In this document: positions 14,901 through 50,841 of the stretch, one piece after another
Layout: every line of letters starts with the position of its first letter
Position numbering within the stretch: the first letter of the stretch is position 1
Assembly: GCF_900324465.2 (NCBI RefSeq)
Contig: NC_046616.1
Span: forward strand, 22,563,095-22,627,094
Origin: Anabas testudineus
Lineage: Eukaryota > Chordata > Actinopteri > Anabantiformes > Anabantidae
Direction of reading: 5' to 3'
DNA: 64,000 nucleotides
Made by a program: the position numbers and the translations under genes
Notes under the pieces: model-generated
Told to the model about the DNA's origin: nothing
Seen by the model: the letters and a program-made list of their open reading frames with translations, nothing else
Database searches by the model: none

Positions 14901-15235
14901 ATACGGAGGAGCTGCATGTGCATGTGCAGGCGCAAACACGGACACAACACACGCCTGGATCACGATAAGACACACACACACGGGGGGGGGGGGCCTCCAC
15001 GCTGTAGCATCAGGTCATGCAAAGAGACGTGGAGACACCTCCATTTTTTTTTTACCTTCTGGGAGGTGAAAGACTGCGTCCAGTGGTACAAAACCAGCCT
15101 GTCTTTATTGAAGGGTTTGGGCTCCGCCGTCGGTTCTTCGCACTCCTCCCCGTCTGTGATTTTGCCGTCTTCATCCATGGCTGAGATGGGCCACCAGCTA
15201 CAGTTGGTGGGGGTAACATGGTTGGAAGACGCCAT
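5254..15235 (-). CDS. gdap1l1: Ganglioside-induced differentiation-associated protein 1-like 1 (GST-like, tail-anchored)
   Basis: Six coding exons: 15235-15056, 11328-11136, 7841-7668, 6406-6312, 5807-5693 and 5597-5254. All have GT/AG borders and matching phases, and they total 366 aa plus stop; human GDAP1L1 has 367. The start is ATG at 15,235 (MASSNHVTPTNCSWWPIS), as in mammalian GDAP1L1. Exons 1-2 encode the GST-N thioredoxin-like fold (about residues 46-125, with LVLYHWTQSF and EEVPV). Exons 3-6 carry the GDAP1-specific loop region and the GST-C helices (KCELWLCG, FTLADICLGALLHRLKFLGLSKKYWEDGSRP). Residues of about 340-361 form a Gly-rich hydrophobic helix followed by KKKYM, a tail-anchor arrangement used by this family to reach mitochondrial membranes. 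GDAP1 proteins act in mitochondrial dynamics and are mostly neuronal; enzyme activity as a GST is doubtful. The gene diverges from jph2. The N-terminus and exon 6 separate it from the paralogue GDAP1. Confidence 0.95.
5938..5979. repeat. Microsatellite (TA)n(GA)n in gdap1l1 intron 4
   Basis: A short TA run is followed directly by about 14 GA units, between coding exons 5 and 4 of gdap1l1. It is a simple repeat, likely polymorphic. Confidence 0.9.
8490..8706. repeat. Second copy of the GCTTAGCTTAGCAT-type teleost repeat
   Basis: This copy lies in gdap1l1 intron 2. It contains AGCTAGCTTAGCATAAGGAC, then the 'ACCAGCACCTCTAAAACTCACTAATTAA' type segment, and ends with 'ATATGTTGAACTGCTCCTTTAA', the end typical of this family. 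It is non-coding and degraded. Confidence 0.55.
9321..9531. mobile_element. Palindromic MITE-like element in gdap1l1 intron 2
   Basis: The two ends are inverted repeats. CAGTATTTTCCAAA at the left pairs imperfectly with TTTGGAAACCACTG at the right. Inner arms GCTTGTTTTCCAGCTAT and ATAGCTGGAAAACAAGC are perfect inverted complements. Inner segments around GGATCAGGTG and GATCCAGGTAA also pair. The size (about 210 bp), ends starting CAGTG-like and lack of coding sequence fit a short non-autonomous DNA transposon of a type common in teleosts. The superfamily is not certain. Confidence 0.65.
12735..12800. repeat. Short hAT-like repeat fragment (TTTACTTGAGTAAAAT)
   Basis: The fragment contains GGTATTTTTACTTGAGTAAA, the terminal part of a repeat widespread in teleosts and usually attributed to non-autonomous hAT elements. 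Only a scrap remains, in gdap1l1 intron 1. Confidence 0.35.
14605..14617. repeat. Poly(G) tract in gdap1l1 intron 1
   Basis: A run of 13 G. A second run of about 12 G lies at 14,982-14,993 in the same intron. Both read as poly(C) in the gdap1l1 transcript. Confidence 0.85.
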
Positions 15236-15269
15236 GACAGAGCGTTTTGTGCGTGTGGAGGAGAGGAGC

Positions 15270-15494
15270 GAGGAGGGAGAGAAGAGGAGAGAGAGAGACA
15301 CACACACACACACAGTGAGAGAGCGAGAGAGAGAGAGAGAGAGAGGAGGAGGAGGAGGAGGAGGAGGAGGAGAGGGCTTCAGCAGCTCCAGCTCAGCATC
15401 ATCTGTTCACGCGGCAGCAGCATCCGTCAGCGTCGGACAGCTCCGGTGCTGAAATCGACTTCACCTCCGAGTGAAACCAGAGATTAAAACCAAA

Positions 15495-15526
<32 letters not shown>

Positions 15527-15530
15527 CCTC
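15270..15530. repeat. Purine/pyrimidine microsatellite block in the gdap1l1 5' flank
   Basis: Directly upstream of the gdap1l1 ATG the plus strand holds GA-rich sequence, (CA)n at about 15,299-15,314, (GA)n to about 15,343, (GGA)n to about 15,373, and, after about 130 nt of mixed sequence, (GA)n at about 15,500-15,527. On the gdap1l1 sense strand these read CT, CCT and GT repeats. They lie where the 5' UTR and core promoter should be. Confidence 0.85.
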
Positions 15531-15812
15531 ATCCATATACAAGCATCTACTTACTCCAGCATGCTGCTACACTTCCAATGAAATCAATGTGTGACCCGAT
15601 TACATCACATGATGAGCTGCGCTCCAAACATGCGCACAGAGCGCAGACCTGGAAGGTCAAGCGGCTCCTGTAAGGACGCGGGACGGTGTCACGCATGTGC
15701 AGTGCGTGGAGTAACGCACCAAATAACAATACAAACAGAAACTCTTTTTAAAGATGACTGTATGATTCCAGGAGAAAGTATCATATGTGTCATTCAGTGG
15801 TTACCACTCACA

Positions 15813-15813
<1 letters not shown>

Positions 15814-15855
<42 letters not shown>
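15814..15855. repeat. (CA)n microsatellite, gdap1l1/jph2 intergenic
   Basis: About 20 CA units, preceded by imperfect CACTCACA. Simple repeat. Confidence 0.95.
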
Positions 15856-15858
<3 letters not shown>

Positions 15859-17708
15859 TTCCATTCAGGAATTTCCGCTAATTTTTAAATCAAATTAACA
15901 TAAATATAAATAATGTAATTGAATTTAAAATGTACTTTGTATTGTCTGAACTAATAAATAAGACTTGTCCTAACTTAAAATGACGACTTGAATAAACTCA
16001 TTTAACAGAAATCACTCAACTCTTTAGATTTAGTTGATAAAACACAAAACTTTAACATTAAAACTTCCTTGTATGTTTTGTTTGTTAATTCCTTTGGTGT
16101 TTCTTGTAGTTGGATTCAGTTCATAAGTGAAGGAGTAACTTCACTTATGAAGAGCAACTTGTGATGTTTTTTTGTGCGAGTTCATCATGTTAACTGCAAA
16201 ACTCTGGTTGTTTCCCTCAGATCAAATGAGTTCAAATGACAACCGAACTTGTTCAATAAAATAACAACATCAGCTTTAGCAACCAAACAAAGACAACAGC
16301 TGAAGCAACGTGCAATATTTATTCAGTGTAGGCTATACAGTACACACACCAACAACCACATGCTTTCTGAACATGCACTGATTGATTCTACGACTAATAT
16401 TTTGTTTGAAGTTTTATGGTTTTATTGACATTATATGCAAATAATTGATTGATCCAGCATTTCATGCTAAAAGCCACATTCAAGTAAAAGTGAAAAGAAA
16501 TGAATACAAATATTATATATATATTATATATTATTATATATGAAGTGGTCCCCAGTCCTTTTACAGCTGGGTCGAATTCAGGATTGTTGTCAGTTTTCAG
16601 CCCTTTCACCAAATAGAATCACAAACTTATCAGATGGTTTGAAAGAAGTTCTATCCAACAGTTCACCAACAGCTGAGACATGTCCAAAGACAAATGTATG
16701 TCTTCTTTACTCTGATTTGTCCTCTTCAGATTAATCTTGTTGTCTGGATCTTGACCTCTAGGTTGAGAACCTCTCAACTATCAAACTGAATGTAATGTGT
16801 TTAAATGCTTTTCTGTGCTTTCTAGAATAATGACCTCACCTTACCTCCCACAGTTTGAACCATCGTTAAAAAAGACACAGCACATTCAAATCACACTATA
16901 ACAGCTGTTTAGAAGAATTTAAAGAAATCCTTCATCATCATTGTCCTGTCGTTCTCTCTGTTATTCACGTTACCACAGAAAGCCTTAAATACAGTAATGT
17001 CCATGCTTTTTCTGATTAGGATATCAGAATTCACACTGATGAAATTTAACTTCCTTAAGGAGTAAAAAGGAGAAGATGTAGTTTATATGGTGACTCTATG
17101 TCATTTTAACCATTTATACTAGTCTATATTTACTACTATCTAATTAATTATTTGATTAATTTAAAATTAATTTAAGTTTGACATTAAAGTATTGATGTTC
17201 ACACAAGTACAATTTCTATCCTTTTATCATTGCTCAGTAGTGTCCAAAACATTTAGCGTGGTGAACAGAGGACAGTGAAACAAGTGTAGCTGCAGTTAGT
17301 GACTGTTCTCAGCAGAGGGAGTGAAGTGAGTGAAGCGCACTGTAATACTGTCATTATGGAAACAGTCATCTCCACTGACTGTCAAGTGTTTGTTGTATTT
17401 GAAAATATGAGAGTGGATACAGCAGTAAATGAATCTCATACTGACAGCCCCCTGCAGTTATCCAGTTACCCTGTATTTAAAACAATAGTATTCAGGGAGG
17501 TTATAATATAAATGTTAGAGTAAAACCAGGTGGAGCTTGTTTATATTCTAACCTCTGTATTCTAACAGATTCTGTTCAAACTGAATCATAATCTGTGGAT
17601 ATCTGTATAAGTTCAGAGTCCTGAATAATAAGTAGTCTACTTCAAGACTCTGGTCCGGCTCCTTGCAGACAGCAGAGTGAGGATTGGGTTGTATTTTTGG
17701 AAGGGAGC

Positions 17709-17734
17709 GTGTGTGTGTGTGTGTGTGTGTGTGT
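17709..17734. repeat. (GT)n microsatellite upstream of jph2
   Basis: Thirteen GT units about 430 nt upstream of the jph2 start codon. Confidence 0.95.
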
Positions 17735-18118
17735 GGACTGGTCGCCTTGTTAGGTCTGCTAAAACATTTCCCACAGCAGCGACTGTCAGGAGATAGCTGG
17801 GTGGCAGGGACAGGGGGAGAGGGCCTTTTCTCTGCGGCCACCTAGAAAAGCCATGTTAGATCTCTGGCTTCTCAAGAAATAAAGAGGGAAGAACTCCTTT
17901 CATTCAGAACCGCTGAGTAACCTGAAGATCAAACTCTAGTGAAGTTTCTGTGAAGTGCGTCGTGCGCTCCGGAGCTTCATGGACACGCAGAGAGACCCCC
18001 AGAGCAGCTTCACAAGAAGAAACCCCCACAAGTTGAGCACCAAGGATACGTCCAGTCAGTTTTGATGTCAGGTGAAGGAGAGCTCAGACTGACGGGGATT
18101 GTATCTTTAGCAAGGTAA

Positions 18119-33361
<15,243 letters not shown>

Positions 33362-36090
33362 GATATCTTCCATCATCTCAGGTAATATACATACGATGTT
33401 GGAAAAGTGATGCAGTGAAATTACCCAATGTCAATATCTGTATATTTACACGACCTGCATGTAAAAGGTGAGTGAGAGGAGTCCATTAAAAAGACGAATG
33501 TTGGTTTTCTGGTCAGCAGCAGTGTTGCAGAGACGGCCTTCCTCCTCTGTAAGGACCAGAGATCAAAGAGACCGCTGAGAGGAAAACCACCTCGCAGAGA
33601 CAACCCCAGCCCTTTTAAAGGCTTATGTGTGACTCTCTGTGAAGTTCCTCTCTTTCCATAGGAGAATCTGAAGGACTGAAAGGAACAACTGAAACGATCT
33701 GATGACATTTATATGTTAAAAGGAGAATGGGGGGCGAGAGGGTGAAGATGGAAAAGCTGGATTGTAGGAAATGTCCAGGTGGCACTCAAAAATTGTGTCA
33801 AACATTTGCAAAAAAAAAGAAAAGAAAAAACCCTTATTTCAATTCTTAATTGAGATTAATTTAAACAACAAATCCAAATGATGCAGTACCATGTTTGTAT
33901 TTGCTGAAGTAACATCAATAGCATATACAGACTGAATATTTTCTCCACTATGCCTTGAACTTGACTGAGACACCGGCAAATATCTGCAGCCGATGCGTGA
34001 AGAGTTTGGGAGTGATGACATTATGTCATTATTGTTTTGTATGGATGAAGAGTAACGTATTGTTTAAAAGAGTCACTTGATTTACTAAGAAAATACTGCT
34101 GAAATACTACAAACTGTAAACCAGTGCTACTGTAAAGCCATTTACTGTGTTGATCTTGAGGCTCCAAAGCATCATAAACTGCATGTTATCTAACTGCATT
34201 GTGAAAACAAATTGGAATTTGAGACCTTGGTGTACTGCACTGTGAAATTTTCTACTTTCACTGGGATTTTTATGCTTTTATCATCATTCTGCTGCTTTGG
34301 TTTGGGAGCTTAGAAACCAAATAGAGAAGGAAAATAGGAAGCTTATGCGTGTCACTGTTATTGTGTATGTACCGATATGTTTTGTATGTTTTGTCATACA
34401 ACACGGGTGGTTTTAAGTGAGAGTTGTGTATGTTTTGCAATAGGATATACAGGCAGAAAAAGAAGGATGAGATTTAAACAATCACTGTATGTTGGAATAG
34501 GATTTCTCATTCTGCAGATTTACAGTAGCAGCAGTAGATGAGACAGGATGAGAAAACTGTCCACTCTGTTCCACCGTTGTGCTTTAGACCCAGATGACTA
34601 ATTTTTGTATGCATGAGGGCACTCTGTGTGTATGTGTTTGTATTTTGTACCATTCTGACGTGCACGTCTTTTCAGCATTCAGAATATTCTGCTGTAGGAT
34701 TGTTGTCAAAAACATACATGTATGCAAGCCTAAATGTATTTATTTCCCCTGAAGGATTCAGTCAGATTACCTCATGACTGAGATGGAGAAGAAGAAAAAA
34801 AGTTGACATAATTCTTAACTCCATGTCTTACATTGAGAAGAACATTTTCAGATGCATCATTTATCATTTCTCCAAATGATTTTACCCATTACTATACGAG
34901 ATTGCAAACAAAATCTAACAATGAATTAAATTCAAATGGCAGATTAACATAATGTTAAGTGCAAAACTCTTCATACAGGTCAGTACTGTCTATCACTACT
35001 GTAATAGTACTGTTTTGTCGTTAAGTGCATTTAACAAAGTGAAATAACATTGCCAAATTTGAAGAAATGCATTTTAATTATTTGAAAGCTTAAATTAAAT
35101 TTAAAAAAAAAAACACTTTTGAATGTGTCCTTTTGGTGAAACTCATCACCTTAATCAGCTTTAAAAAAATGATTTTACTCCAACAATTTTAGCTGCACAA
35201 ATTTCTAACCTCATTCCATGATTTTCATATGCAGAAGATTTCCAGTCTAGAAGCAGCAGAACTAAGTATTTTTAAACACCACCTGTCTGCCAGGATCAGA
35301 CACCCCAAATCCCTCCCTTGGGCCACAGTGAATACCACACCCTATTTTAAAACCAGGCTGGGGTTAGACCTTGGTTCTCATCATACAAGTCTCACAGAAC
35401 ACACAGAACATCCCCTTAATTAATTAAAATAACTGCAATTGGCAAACGATAGTAAAAACATCAGATGGTGTTCAAGTCATTAGTTAACTACAGGCTATCC
35501 TTTAATTTTGCACTTTCAGCGCTCTGGAGTCCAAACTGCTGAACACTGCTGCCCCCAAGTGACAAAAGAAAAGCAAGATAATTTTAAAAGTCAAATAATA
35601 GTACATCCTCCAAGGCTACAGTCACATGCTCCAATGTTCCAAGTCTTCTACCATCAGATTTGATATGTCATGTGCATGATTAAGAAAAATGTGAGGCACG
35701 TTTATAATGACATAATTGGTTCAACAGTCTCAGAGTGTACTCAAACTGCTCCTTTCTATTTGCCTTCAACAGAAGCTTTTCTTTAAATGTCTAACAAAGG
35801 GTCTACAACACAAAAAGTATTTGTTCGCATCTCTTAAATAGATAATTATCATATTCAAGTCAGGTCAAGTATTCAAGGATCAGATTTGTACAACTTCAGT
35901 TGTGACGTGAATGTGGCTTAAGTGAAATCAAGTAATAGGCTCCATCCATGTAATGTTCAACGATGTTGAAAAAAGTATCAATGAAAAATACTCTCATATT
36001 TAATAATAGCATAATGAAAGCCATTACAAACAGTGCACCTGTCATGTGGAAAAGGTTCATTAAAGAGTCAATAGTGCACATAATAAGCAC
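33362..36090. other. jph2 3' UTR and jph2-tubulin intergenic sequence
   Basis: No gene was recognised in this 2.7 kb. The left part (to about 35,100) is AT- and TGT-rich in the way vertebrate 3' UTRs are, and very likely includes the long jph2 3' UTR. No single polyadenylation site stands out. The rest, up to the tubulin A polyadenylation signal on the minus strand, is plain AT-rich DNA. Confidence 0.5.
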
Positions 36091-36096
36091 TTTATT
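36091..36096 (-). promoter_or_regulatory. Polyadenylation signal of tubulin A
   Basis: AATAAA on the minus strand, 48 nt past the stop codon. Gene B has its signal at an almost identical distance, which supports both. Confidence 0.65.
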
Positions 36097-36144
36097 TTAT
36101 AATACAGGTGTCAATTAGTGTTCAATAGTAGGATTTCATGTTGC

Positions 36145-39209
<3,065 letters not shown>

Positions 39210-39251
39210 GTTTCACTGCGTTTAAAGAGGTTTAATACGAATCAAAGTGTG

Positions 39252-39358
39252 ACTCTCACAGCAGACTTCTGATTAGCCCTGTGGGAGAAACTGCTGCTGG
39301 CTTTCAGCGGGAGCTCCACGTGACTGGCTGAGAGGCACACGAGCTCCCTTACTATTGG
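39252..39358 (-). promoter_or_regulatory. Tubulin A promoter elements (CCAAT, CACGTG)
   Basis: Reading the minus strand, a CCAAT box (plus-strand ATTGG at 39,354-39,358) and a CACGTG E-box (39,317-39,322) lie 108-149 nt upstream of the ATG. The motif CTGTGAGAGTC at about 39,252-39,262 recurs upstream of gene B. No TATA box was seen. Confidence 0.5.
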
Positions 39359-40070
39359 CCACAAGGAAACAACCATGTTCATCAAGCGCCTCTGCACGTG
39401 TAGCTAATAACATTAAAGCTGAGCAGGTGTAAGGATCCAAGTAGAAGTACTCGAGTACTGCAGTTACATGTTCATTTGAGATACTTTTTGGAAAAATAGG
39501 ATCATTATTGAAGTGAATTCATTAATAGGCTACTACTGAATACATTTTAATTACGGGACAAATTGCAGTTTGTGTTGCCTGTTACGTTCATCACATGCAT
39601 GTTACAAGATTCCTTATGTTTTTTCTGCACTCAAACAGTGATCACTGTTCATCTACAGACAATATCAGAAGAGACACATCATTTTCCTGTCTTAGTAAGC
39701 CACATAAGCTACTTTGTGAAAGACACTAAATATTTATTTGCCAATGAATCATACAGATTAGACCAACTCAGATAATTATGTTTTGTCACAAGAGTTGTTT
39801 GTATTATATAATCACTAGATGAAGTAGAGTTTATGATGTGGAGCACAGCCACAGACTGAATATTTTACTTGAACTGGTAAGATTATAGATTATAAACCAA
39901 AAGGTAAGAAAAATACAAAGCTTACAAGGATCAAGTTTACTCATGCATTATCAGCTCAACATGCAGTAATTTCAGTTAATCACCTGAGTTTCAGTGCTCT
40001 GACCTGTGGAATGCGTGTATGAAAGGGTCTATAAAAGACAACACGACACAACAGTGCAGTCAATCAGTGC

Positions 40071-40076
40071 TTTATT
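40071..40076 (-). promoter_or_regulatory. Polyadenylation signal of tubulin B
   Basis: AATAAA on the minus strand, 49 nt past the stop of gene B. Confidence 0.65.
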
Positions 40077-40125
40077 TTTGACATTAAGGCACAAATTAGA
40101 GCTCAACAGAAAAAAGTGAGGCTGT

Positions 40126-42770
<2,645 letters not shown>

Positions 42771-42884
42771 CTTTCCTGAAGCGGTAAAACTTGAACAAAT
42801 GCGGATTAAAAACGAAGAAGCCACTAAGTTGACTCTCACAGAGAGGCCGTTATGAGACCACTGTAAGAAGTAACTGAAGAGTTG

Positions 42885-42980
42885 GAGCTGGGCGGGGCCT
42901 TTTATAAACTCTGGCCGGGCGGAAAAGTTTTGCAACATCCGATTGGTTGAAAGTCACGTGCTCCTATTTTCTATTGGTTA
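42885..42980 (-). promoter_or_regulatory. Tubulin B core promoter (TATA, GC box, two CCAAT boxes)
   Basis: On the minus strand: TTTATAAAA at 42,908-42,900, a GC box (plus-strand GGGCGGGGCC) at 42,890-42,899, and CCAAT boxes at 42,942-42,946 and 42,973-42,977 with a CACGTG between them (42,955-42,960). The TATA box is about 130 nt upstream of the ATG. This is a well-formed promoter supporting an active gene. Confidence 0.75.
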
Positions 42981-44880
42981 AAGCAGAAGCCTCAGCTTCT
43001 CCTTTGAAACGCCACGAAATCTTCAGGAAAGTGAAGCAATCGAACGTGGGAGGACAGAGAGACGCTGCCTTCACGGAAACAGCCTTTCATCCGTGATAAT
43101 GCTAAGCTTGAAGATCCAGCAGTGCTGCGCAAACTTAATCAAGTTATATACTCTATTAAGTAGCTTTAGATTTGATGATCTTGGGTTTTCCTGTTGTACA
43201 ATACGGTTTCCACTGTATGAAACTTTATAGTTTTCTCCACTGTATTTCGTACTTGACCTACATTTTTTTTCTACAATGCTAAAGATGTCTTGGTTCTGGT
43301 TTCTCCGATGGGAGGATTTGCTGCTTTGCTTTCTAATTTGAACAGCTTTTAATCCACTTTGAGATTTGATCAGCATTGTGAACTATGAAGGCAGGATCTG
43401 ACAAGATGGGATCTGAGCTTTAAGGTGCAGCACCCAGCGTTTCGACATAAAGCATGTGTGTGCTCATCAGAGCGAGAAGAAGTGTAAAGGTTTCACTTTA
43501 GGCACTAGGTACTAGTCACCAGCATTTTCTGATTTTTTTTTTAACAACTGAAAACATCAAATTAAATGATAATGAAAAGTTGCAAACATGACAGTTCAAA
43601 CTTATAAACCAACCTAACACTCTGACACAGGCCATTATCCAACCTAATGAACTAACTTTTGAAGTATCTTCTTCTTCATCAAAAAATATTACAAATATAT
43701 CATCAACCCTTTGTTAATGACCCACTTTCTTTTTCAAAGTACAGACAATGACAAGTACCTGCTGTAACTCTTACTGTGACAGTGTTACTGTACAAGAGTA
43801 CAAACTCTTAGAAATTGCTTAACTGTCACACATTCCCACCAGCAGTCTAACATTTATTGAGATCCTCTTCATTTTTGCTGTTGGACTTTTTAAAAATCAA
43901 TTTAGAACGTTTTTTTTTTTTCCTGATTCCAGTATTGGCATAATCTAAAGTCAATTTTTTAAGTATGTATTAATTGAAATCACTGGTATAAAAACGTTTC
44001 AAACATAGCTGAGCCACTATTGTGAGATTTTTAAACATTCAAATTTTGAACCACATCTGTGGGTTTCCACACACCCCCCTAGAGCCACTTTTATTCACTA
44101 GTTATTTTTATTATTAAAATATGTCATTCAAATGAAGAACCCCACTATAACAGTAGGTATGACAGTATGCAAATACTAAACCTGCTCTATCACCAGGTAT
44201 TATCACTTAGTGTAAGTTTAGTGTTTAGCTACTAATTCTGTGAATTACGTTTATTTTAAAACCCTGACTATGGTTTTGCATTTGTGTAATCCCTGTAACA
44301 CTGCAGTGACCATCCAGGATTAATAAAGACTCTGTTCAAGCAGAATGATCTTACAAGTAGAGCCAGAGCAGGAGATGTGTCCTATGATCAGATGTTGTGT
44401 TACACGTTTTCTGATCTAATCTTAGTTGGTTGTGTAACCTGCAGCACATTTGGGTTGCACAACATTCCACTAAATATCAGTAATTACTTTTTCTTCTCCA
44501 GAAAGCAAAGTTTTACCATGACTACAGCTGCAGACCAAACTTTTATGGACTGTGTTGTGAATGGATTCTTCATGTTACATTATGTGTCAGTCGTTTGTAA
44601 TCATAATAAGATGGTCTGGTTGGGAAAAATGAGACTATCACAAGGGTGTGGTTCATGTACAGAAACATGAGAGTGAAAATACCATAAGAAACAAAGACTT
44701 CAAAGTGAAGCATGAGTTCATTATGTATCTCACTGGCACATTCTCTTATCATAATACAGTACATGAACAAAAGTTCATTATGCAGTTTATTTACAGGCAA
44801 AAGCAATTGTCATCCACTGGTAAGCAAACAATAACCCAAAGTTTTTACAGAACATTCTACATCACACATCTGAGAGCATC
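42981..44880. other. Intergenic sequence upstream of tubulin B
   Basis: No gene was recognised in this 1.9 kb. It is AT-rich, with only short chance reading frames. The segment near 43,430-43,480 (CACCCAGCGTTTCGACATAA, then GTGCTCATCAGAG) looks like a scrap of an interspersed repeat. Confidence 0.55.
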
Positions 44881-45265
<385 letters not shown>

Positions 45266-46384
45266 CATAAAACTCCTAAAAAAATAAAATGAAAACAGGG
45301 ACCAGAGCTATGCTTTTTTGAACATACGAAAACCATACATATTTATATATTAAAATTATTTCATATTAGAATATCTGAATGTATCAATTATTTCCTACTG
45401 TATTAATGAAGAGAAAAGCAGCGGAATGAATTAAGCACACTCTACCAGCAGGGGTCTCTATTCTATTAGAAAGTGGTTCTTGTGCATTACAGTACTCTAC
45501 AATCACTTCACATCTGTGGAACAGCTTTGTGCATCTTTGTAATCTGAACAGCTGTCAGAAAAAGTGCAGTAATTGTATCTGTACAAACACATAATAGACA
45601 GTTCCTGTGTACATTATTCAGAAATGAGATCAGATCAACTGTATATTGAAGTTGATCAGAAGCTGGTTTGAGTCTTCATTTGATCCTGTTTTGTCCCAAA
45701 TACTTTCGCCCCACTTAAGATTCAGAGTATAGTTCCTTTCACAGGAACCAATGCTTTTTCTGTTGCTCAGCATGTTGTTATGGTGGCTGTTTTTACTAGT
45801 CTTAGCAGGAAAGATAGTCTGATAACATCTGAGGAAGTAAATTAGAAGCTCACAGTACCAAAAAAGCTGACCAGTCATATATCATAAATGAAAGAACTAT
45901 TGTCTCATTTACATTTTTGTGTTAGACCACATTTCCTAACAAACTTTCACTGACTCCAGATTTTGCTAATGGTCTCTCTCCTGCAATAAAACCATCAGAC
46001 CATATTTGATTTCATCCACTTAAACTACTAATGTAGAAAAACAATCTAAATAGTATGAACACTTTTCTGCCACATTCCATTCCATTTAAAGAGGCAGGAT
46101 AATGAGGTTAGTAAATGTTCCAGTACAAACCCTGATACTGAATATACATATATGGAAGTGAAAAAAACGTCCACGCTTTTCTTATGATATTTGAGAAATA
46201 GGTAATCTGTTTGTATGAAGGGCAGGTGTTGGTGTTTCTGGTCTATGAATCATTGAATTAATCATCCTGATAGTTCTCTACAATACATAGGTGTATTGTT
46301 CTATTGTCTTATTACAGTAAATACACTTATTTAAAACACAGCGACCTCTGTTCTTATCTATCAAAAGCAAGCATGAACTGTATA
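45266..46384. other. Intergenic sequence between relic C and the DNA transposon
   Basis: I see no gene or clear repeat here. The sequence is AT-rich. Confidence 0.5.
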
Positions 46385-47487
46385 CAGTGCTATGAAAAAG
46401 TAACTGCCCCCTGAAGTATCTATCTATCTATCTAATACCTGTTGTACCACCATTGAAGGCAACAACTGTGTTTGGGTTAACTCGCTTTTACTACACTGTG
46501 AAAGAATTATGGCCCACTCTTCTTTGCAGAATTGTTTTAATTAAGCCACACAAAATAATTTTAGGTTAAAGGTCATGCCACATCATGTTAATCAGTTTTA
46601 AGTCCACACATCCACTAGACCACTGTAAAACCTTAATTTTGAATTGAATTTTTTAAACCATTTTTAGGTGGGCTTGCTGCTGTTTTGGATCATTATCCTG
46701 CTGCATAACCGTGTATTCGAGCTTAAGGTCACAAAGTAATGGTCGGACATTCTCCTTCAGGATTTTTTTTGTAGAGCACATAATGAATGGTTCCATTGAT
46801 CATTAATGGTGTGTTAGTTTTACACTAGATTTAAGAGGTTGGACACCTTCCAAAAAATTCTACTTTTGGCTCATCAGTCCATAGAATATTTCTCCCAAAA
46901 TCTTAAAGATTATCAAGATGTTAATTTTGGCAAATGGTCTTTGTGTTCTTATTGGTCATCATTGGCTTTCACCTCAGAACTCTCCCATGAATGCTATTTT
47001 TTGCCTAGTCTCTATCTTATTGTGATTCTAACTGATTAAGTGAGGTCTGTAGTTCTTTAGATGTTGATCTGGGTTCTTTTATGACCTCCTGGATGAGTCA
47101 TTGTTGTGCTCTTACAGTAATTTTGGTAGTCAGTGTGGTTCACTGGAGTCCTAAACCTTAGAAATGGCTTTGTAATTCTTTCCAAACTGATACGGCTGGA
47201 TGCCTTGTACCTCACTTGTAAGTTGTGCTGGATAAAAAGTGTCTGACAACTGACTAAATGTAATTGTGATACATGTCAATTAGTTTGTTTCTCATCTCTT
47301 CTTGAATTTCTTTAGATCACAGTATGATGTGTTGCTTTTTAAGATCTTCTAGATCAAGTGTCACAAGCTCTATTTTGTGTAATGTAACAATTCGTCTCAT
47401 GATCAGAATAATTTAAGAGTAATAAAAATGTAAAAACATAAAAGAAAAAAAAATCAGGAATGGGGCAGATACTTTTTCACAGCACTG
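46385..47487. mobile_element. Degraded cut-and-paste DNA transposon with matching termini
   Basis: The left end CAGTGCTATGAAAAAGTAAC then TGCCCC is the inverse complement, with few mismatches, of the right end GGGGCAGATACTTTTTCACA then GCACTG. The interior (for example CCTGGATGAGTCATTGTTGT and GTTTCTCATCTCTTCTTGAA) resembles a DNA element widespread in fishes whose ends read CAGTG(N)nGAAAAAGTA. There is no long open frame, so the copy is non-autonomous or dead. Length is 1,103 nt. A (TATC)n run lies just inside its left end (about 46,418-46,434). Confidence 0.7.
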
Positions 47488-48008
47488 CATAGGTCATGGA
47501 ACCCTGCATTGAGTCAGTGTGATAAGTTACCATAATTTGTTGTACTGATGTTTCATTGATATAATGTGTTTAATTATAATGAGATAAATGAATGAATGAA
47601 TGAATTAGACTAATGATTATTTAAAGACATATATGTAAACACAACCACACACACAGACATTTTGAAATGTTACAGGAAATTTATTTTGATCAGAGGCAAA
47701 GTGACATTTATTTTGGATTTCATAGTATGAACATAGTCAAAGACAAACATTTTTAGAATGCCCTTAAAAACAAAATTTAACTACAGTTTCCTGGTCCAGT
47801 GCTTTGTGTCCCTTCTCAGTGCTCACCCACTAAAGATTAAACTCCTTCCTACTTCCAGCGTACACCCTCCCTATCACAGAAACTTAAAATCCAGACTTGA
47901 CATCAGAGTTATTTTGAGCAGCCAAATTAATAATAGACACATGTTACTTTTTGGAATGTATTTAGGTATTTATGCAAATATTTCCTGTTTAGTGCCTTCA
48001 TGTCCCTT
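47488..48008 (-). other. Tubulin D 3' UTR and flank
   Basis: The minus strand after the tubulin D stop. The first 20 or so bases match the gene E 3' UTR, then the two diverge. A minus-strand AATAAA at 47,707-47,712 is a candidate polyadenylation signal, about 300 nt after the stop. Another is at 47,690-47,695. Confidence 0.5.
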
Positions 48009-50724
<2,716 letters not shown>

Positions 50725-50841
50725 TTTGTAATGTTTTAGTCGCGCTAGAGGGTTGAAGAAGCTCCTTGACAGGGAGTCTTACAATTCGACAGTTATGGGG
50801 TCGATGTAAGAGATAATGGCGAACATGAGGATGGACAGTGG

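Noticed and set aside
14916-15452. 178-codon plus-strand open frame across the gdap1l1 first exon
   Set aside because: It is antisense to exon 1 and then runs through GA/GGA microsatellites (poly Arg-Glu/Gly), so it is a composition artefact.
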